Shown in pieces: positions 6,068-6,904 of a stretch of DNA of 6,904 nt; position 1 is the first letter of the stretch; the number at the start of each line of letters is the position of its first letter. The translations under genes were made by a program, and so were the position numbers. Below the pieces are notes generated by a model. The model had not been told where the DNA came from, did no database searches, and was given only the letters and a program-made list of their open reading frames with translations. This DNA is from Thermoplasmata archaeon. Lineage in GTDB: Bacteria; Actinomycetota; Acidimicrobiia; Acidimicrobiales; Acidimicrobiaceae. The stretch is from the NCBI GenBank assembly GCA_021836665.1, contig JAKBHQ010000374.1, positions 1 to 6,904 on the forward strand, given 5' to 3'.

Positions 6068-6099
6068 AATAGCTGCAGGCGCAACCTTACCTGCAGCTA
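6063..6099 (-). terminator. Rho-independent terminator of the 6160-6840 gene
   Basis: TAGCTGCAGG (6070-6079) and CCTGCAGCTA (6090-6099) form a perfect 10-bp stem with a 10-nt loop. Read on the minus strand, the stem is followed by seven T residues (6069-6063). It lies about 60 nt past the stop codon at 6160. It should insulate the upstream gene from the regulator-modA operon. Confidence 0.88.
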
Positions 6100-6159
6100 A
6101 AAAGCCTCCACTAACCTCGCCAAGACGAAGTCCTTAAGGGATATTTACTTGATGGTTAT

Positions 6160-6840
6160 CTAAAAGTCCTCAGGTGGGAGTGAACCATCTGCAAGTTGTT
6201 CCGCCATCGCCCAACCAAAGACTACGAGACTATCGAACTTTGACCTGTCGACCCCTGCGAAGAGTGGAGCTAGGTCGCCTTGTGGACCGAGGTTGAGGTC
6301 CCCATAGGCAAAAAGCCCCGTCACCTCCCCGCCAGAAGAGACGACCGAAGTCCTATCGTCGAGCTTTGACTCGACTCCAAACTTCTTTGCCAGACGTCTC
6401 GCCCAGGCACGCTCCTCGCCGCTTGGCTTATGATCTAGTCTAGGAACGATGTCCTCCAGACCATCAAATACGTGATACCCGAGATAGGACGGTACCCTCA
6501 CTCCAACCAGTACATCTTCGTCAGGGAAGGCCAAAAGGGCCTTTCGGTACTGCTCCGCAAGGATCTCATTCAACAACATCCTCTCGTCCGGACCCTCTTG
6601 AGTAGCTCCTATCCCAATCAGGATACAAGGTGTTCCGCCAATGCGCTCAAGGGTGTATAGGGCAAATCCAACGACCTGTCCATCCCTCCGGACCTCGGTG
6701 CACAGCACCCACTCGTCGCGCTGTTTGGATAAGAATCCAAGATCGAATCCCGTACCCCTGGCTATCGCGAAATCAGCAATATCGGCTAATTCAGCGTCAC
6801 CAATCGAGCTACAGTCCTTTGTGGAAACTTCCATGGGCAT
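6160..6840 (-). CDS. Conserved-looking protein of unknown function, possibly GNAT-like fold
   Basis: I do not recognise this 226-residue protein. It is soluble, without signal peptide or membrane helices, and rich in acidic residues at the C-terminus (PPEDF). The stretch DGQVVGFALYTLERIGGTPCILIGIGA, at about residues 53-79, reads as two beta-strands like the central strands of GNAT acyltransferases. A helix containing LLNEILAEQYRKALLAF follows. No clear acetyl-CoA loop (R/Q-x-x-G-x-G/A) is present, so catalysis should not be assumed. The ATG at 6840 is chosen because AAGGAG lies 10 nt upstream; a second ATG (6834) is close by, and a TTG at 6870 would extend the frame by ten residues over the ribosome site. 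A strong terminator follows, so it is probably not in the molybdate operon. Its upstream neighbour lies outside the window. Confidence 0.7.
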   Translation of the reverse strand: MPMEVSTKDCSSIGDAELADIADFAIARGTGFDLGFLSKQRDEWVLCTEVRRDGQVVGFALYTLERIGGTPCILIGIGATQEGPDERMLLNEILAEQYRKALLAFPDEDVLVGVRVPSYLGYHVFDGLEDIVPRLDHKPSGEERAWARRLAKKFGVESKLDDRTSVVSSGGEVTGLFAYGDLNLGPQGDLAPLFAGVDRSKFDSLVVFGWAMAEQLADGSLPPEDF

Positions 6841-6870
6841 GCTAGGTGGTCTCCTTCTGCCGGCTCCCAA

Positions 6871-6904
6871 GTCTTAAATTCTACCCGGAAAAGCTCGCCA
6901 CCGG
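6871..6904. other. Window edge upstream of the last gene
   Basis: Only 34 bases remain. On the minus strand one frame ends in a TAG (CCGGTGGCGAGCTTTTCCGG then GTAG), which could be the end of an upstream gene. The piece is too short to support a call. Confidence 0.2.

Overview
The window looks like a chromosomal segment of an actinobacterium-like genome of moderate G+C. The grounds are free use of TTG starts, one gene with a leaderless-type promoter, a lipoprotein substrate-binding protein, and a permease-ATPase fusion of a kind I associate with Actinobacteria. An acidimicrobial origin is possible but is only a guess. No tRNA, rRNA, CRISPR array, insertion sequence or phage gene is visible.

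Layout. The left end (1-994, minus strand) holds the N-terminal half of an NDP/ADP-forming acyl-CoA synthetase that runs off the window. Divergent from it, after a 327-bp intergenic region, is a TetR-family regulator (1322-1918, plus). The TetR gene meets the next gene tail to tail, with the two stop codons overlapping. From about 5959 down to 1911 on the minus strand lies a three-gene molybdate/tungstate-type uptake locus. In transcription order it has an XRE-type regulator with a periplasmic-binding-protein-like sensor domain (4889-5959), a lipoprotein ModA/WtpA-like binding protein (3829-4764), and a single polypeptide fusing the ModB-like permease to the ModC-like ATPase (1911-3875). At the right end is a 226-residue protein of unknown function (6160-6840, minus) followed by a clear intrinsic terminator.

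How the genes work together. The lipoprotein would capture an oxyanion outside the membrane. The permease-ATPase fusion, probably as a homodimer, would import it. The XRE-PBP regulator would sense the ligand, or a derived molecule, in the cytoplasm and control the locus. Two repeat arrays sit where a regulator would act. One is a set of about 16-bp direct repeats covering the -35 region of the regulator's own leaderless promoter. The other is a perfectly periodic array of four 16-bp units directly upstream of the modA start. Ligand identity (molybdate, tungstate or another oxyanion) cannot be settled from sequence alone.

Main points for a second look: the two repeat arrays; a possible internal translation start exactly at the ModB/ModC junction; a four-run G-quadruplex motif inside the permease coding region; the missing acidic residue at the expected WtpA ligand position; and the unrecognised last gene.
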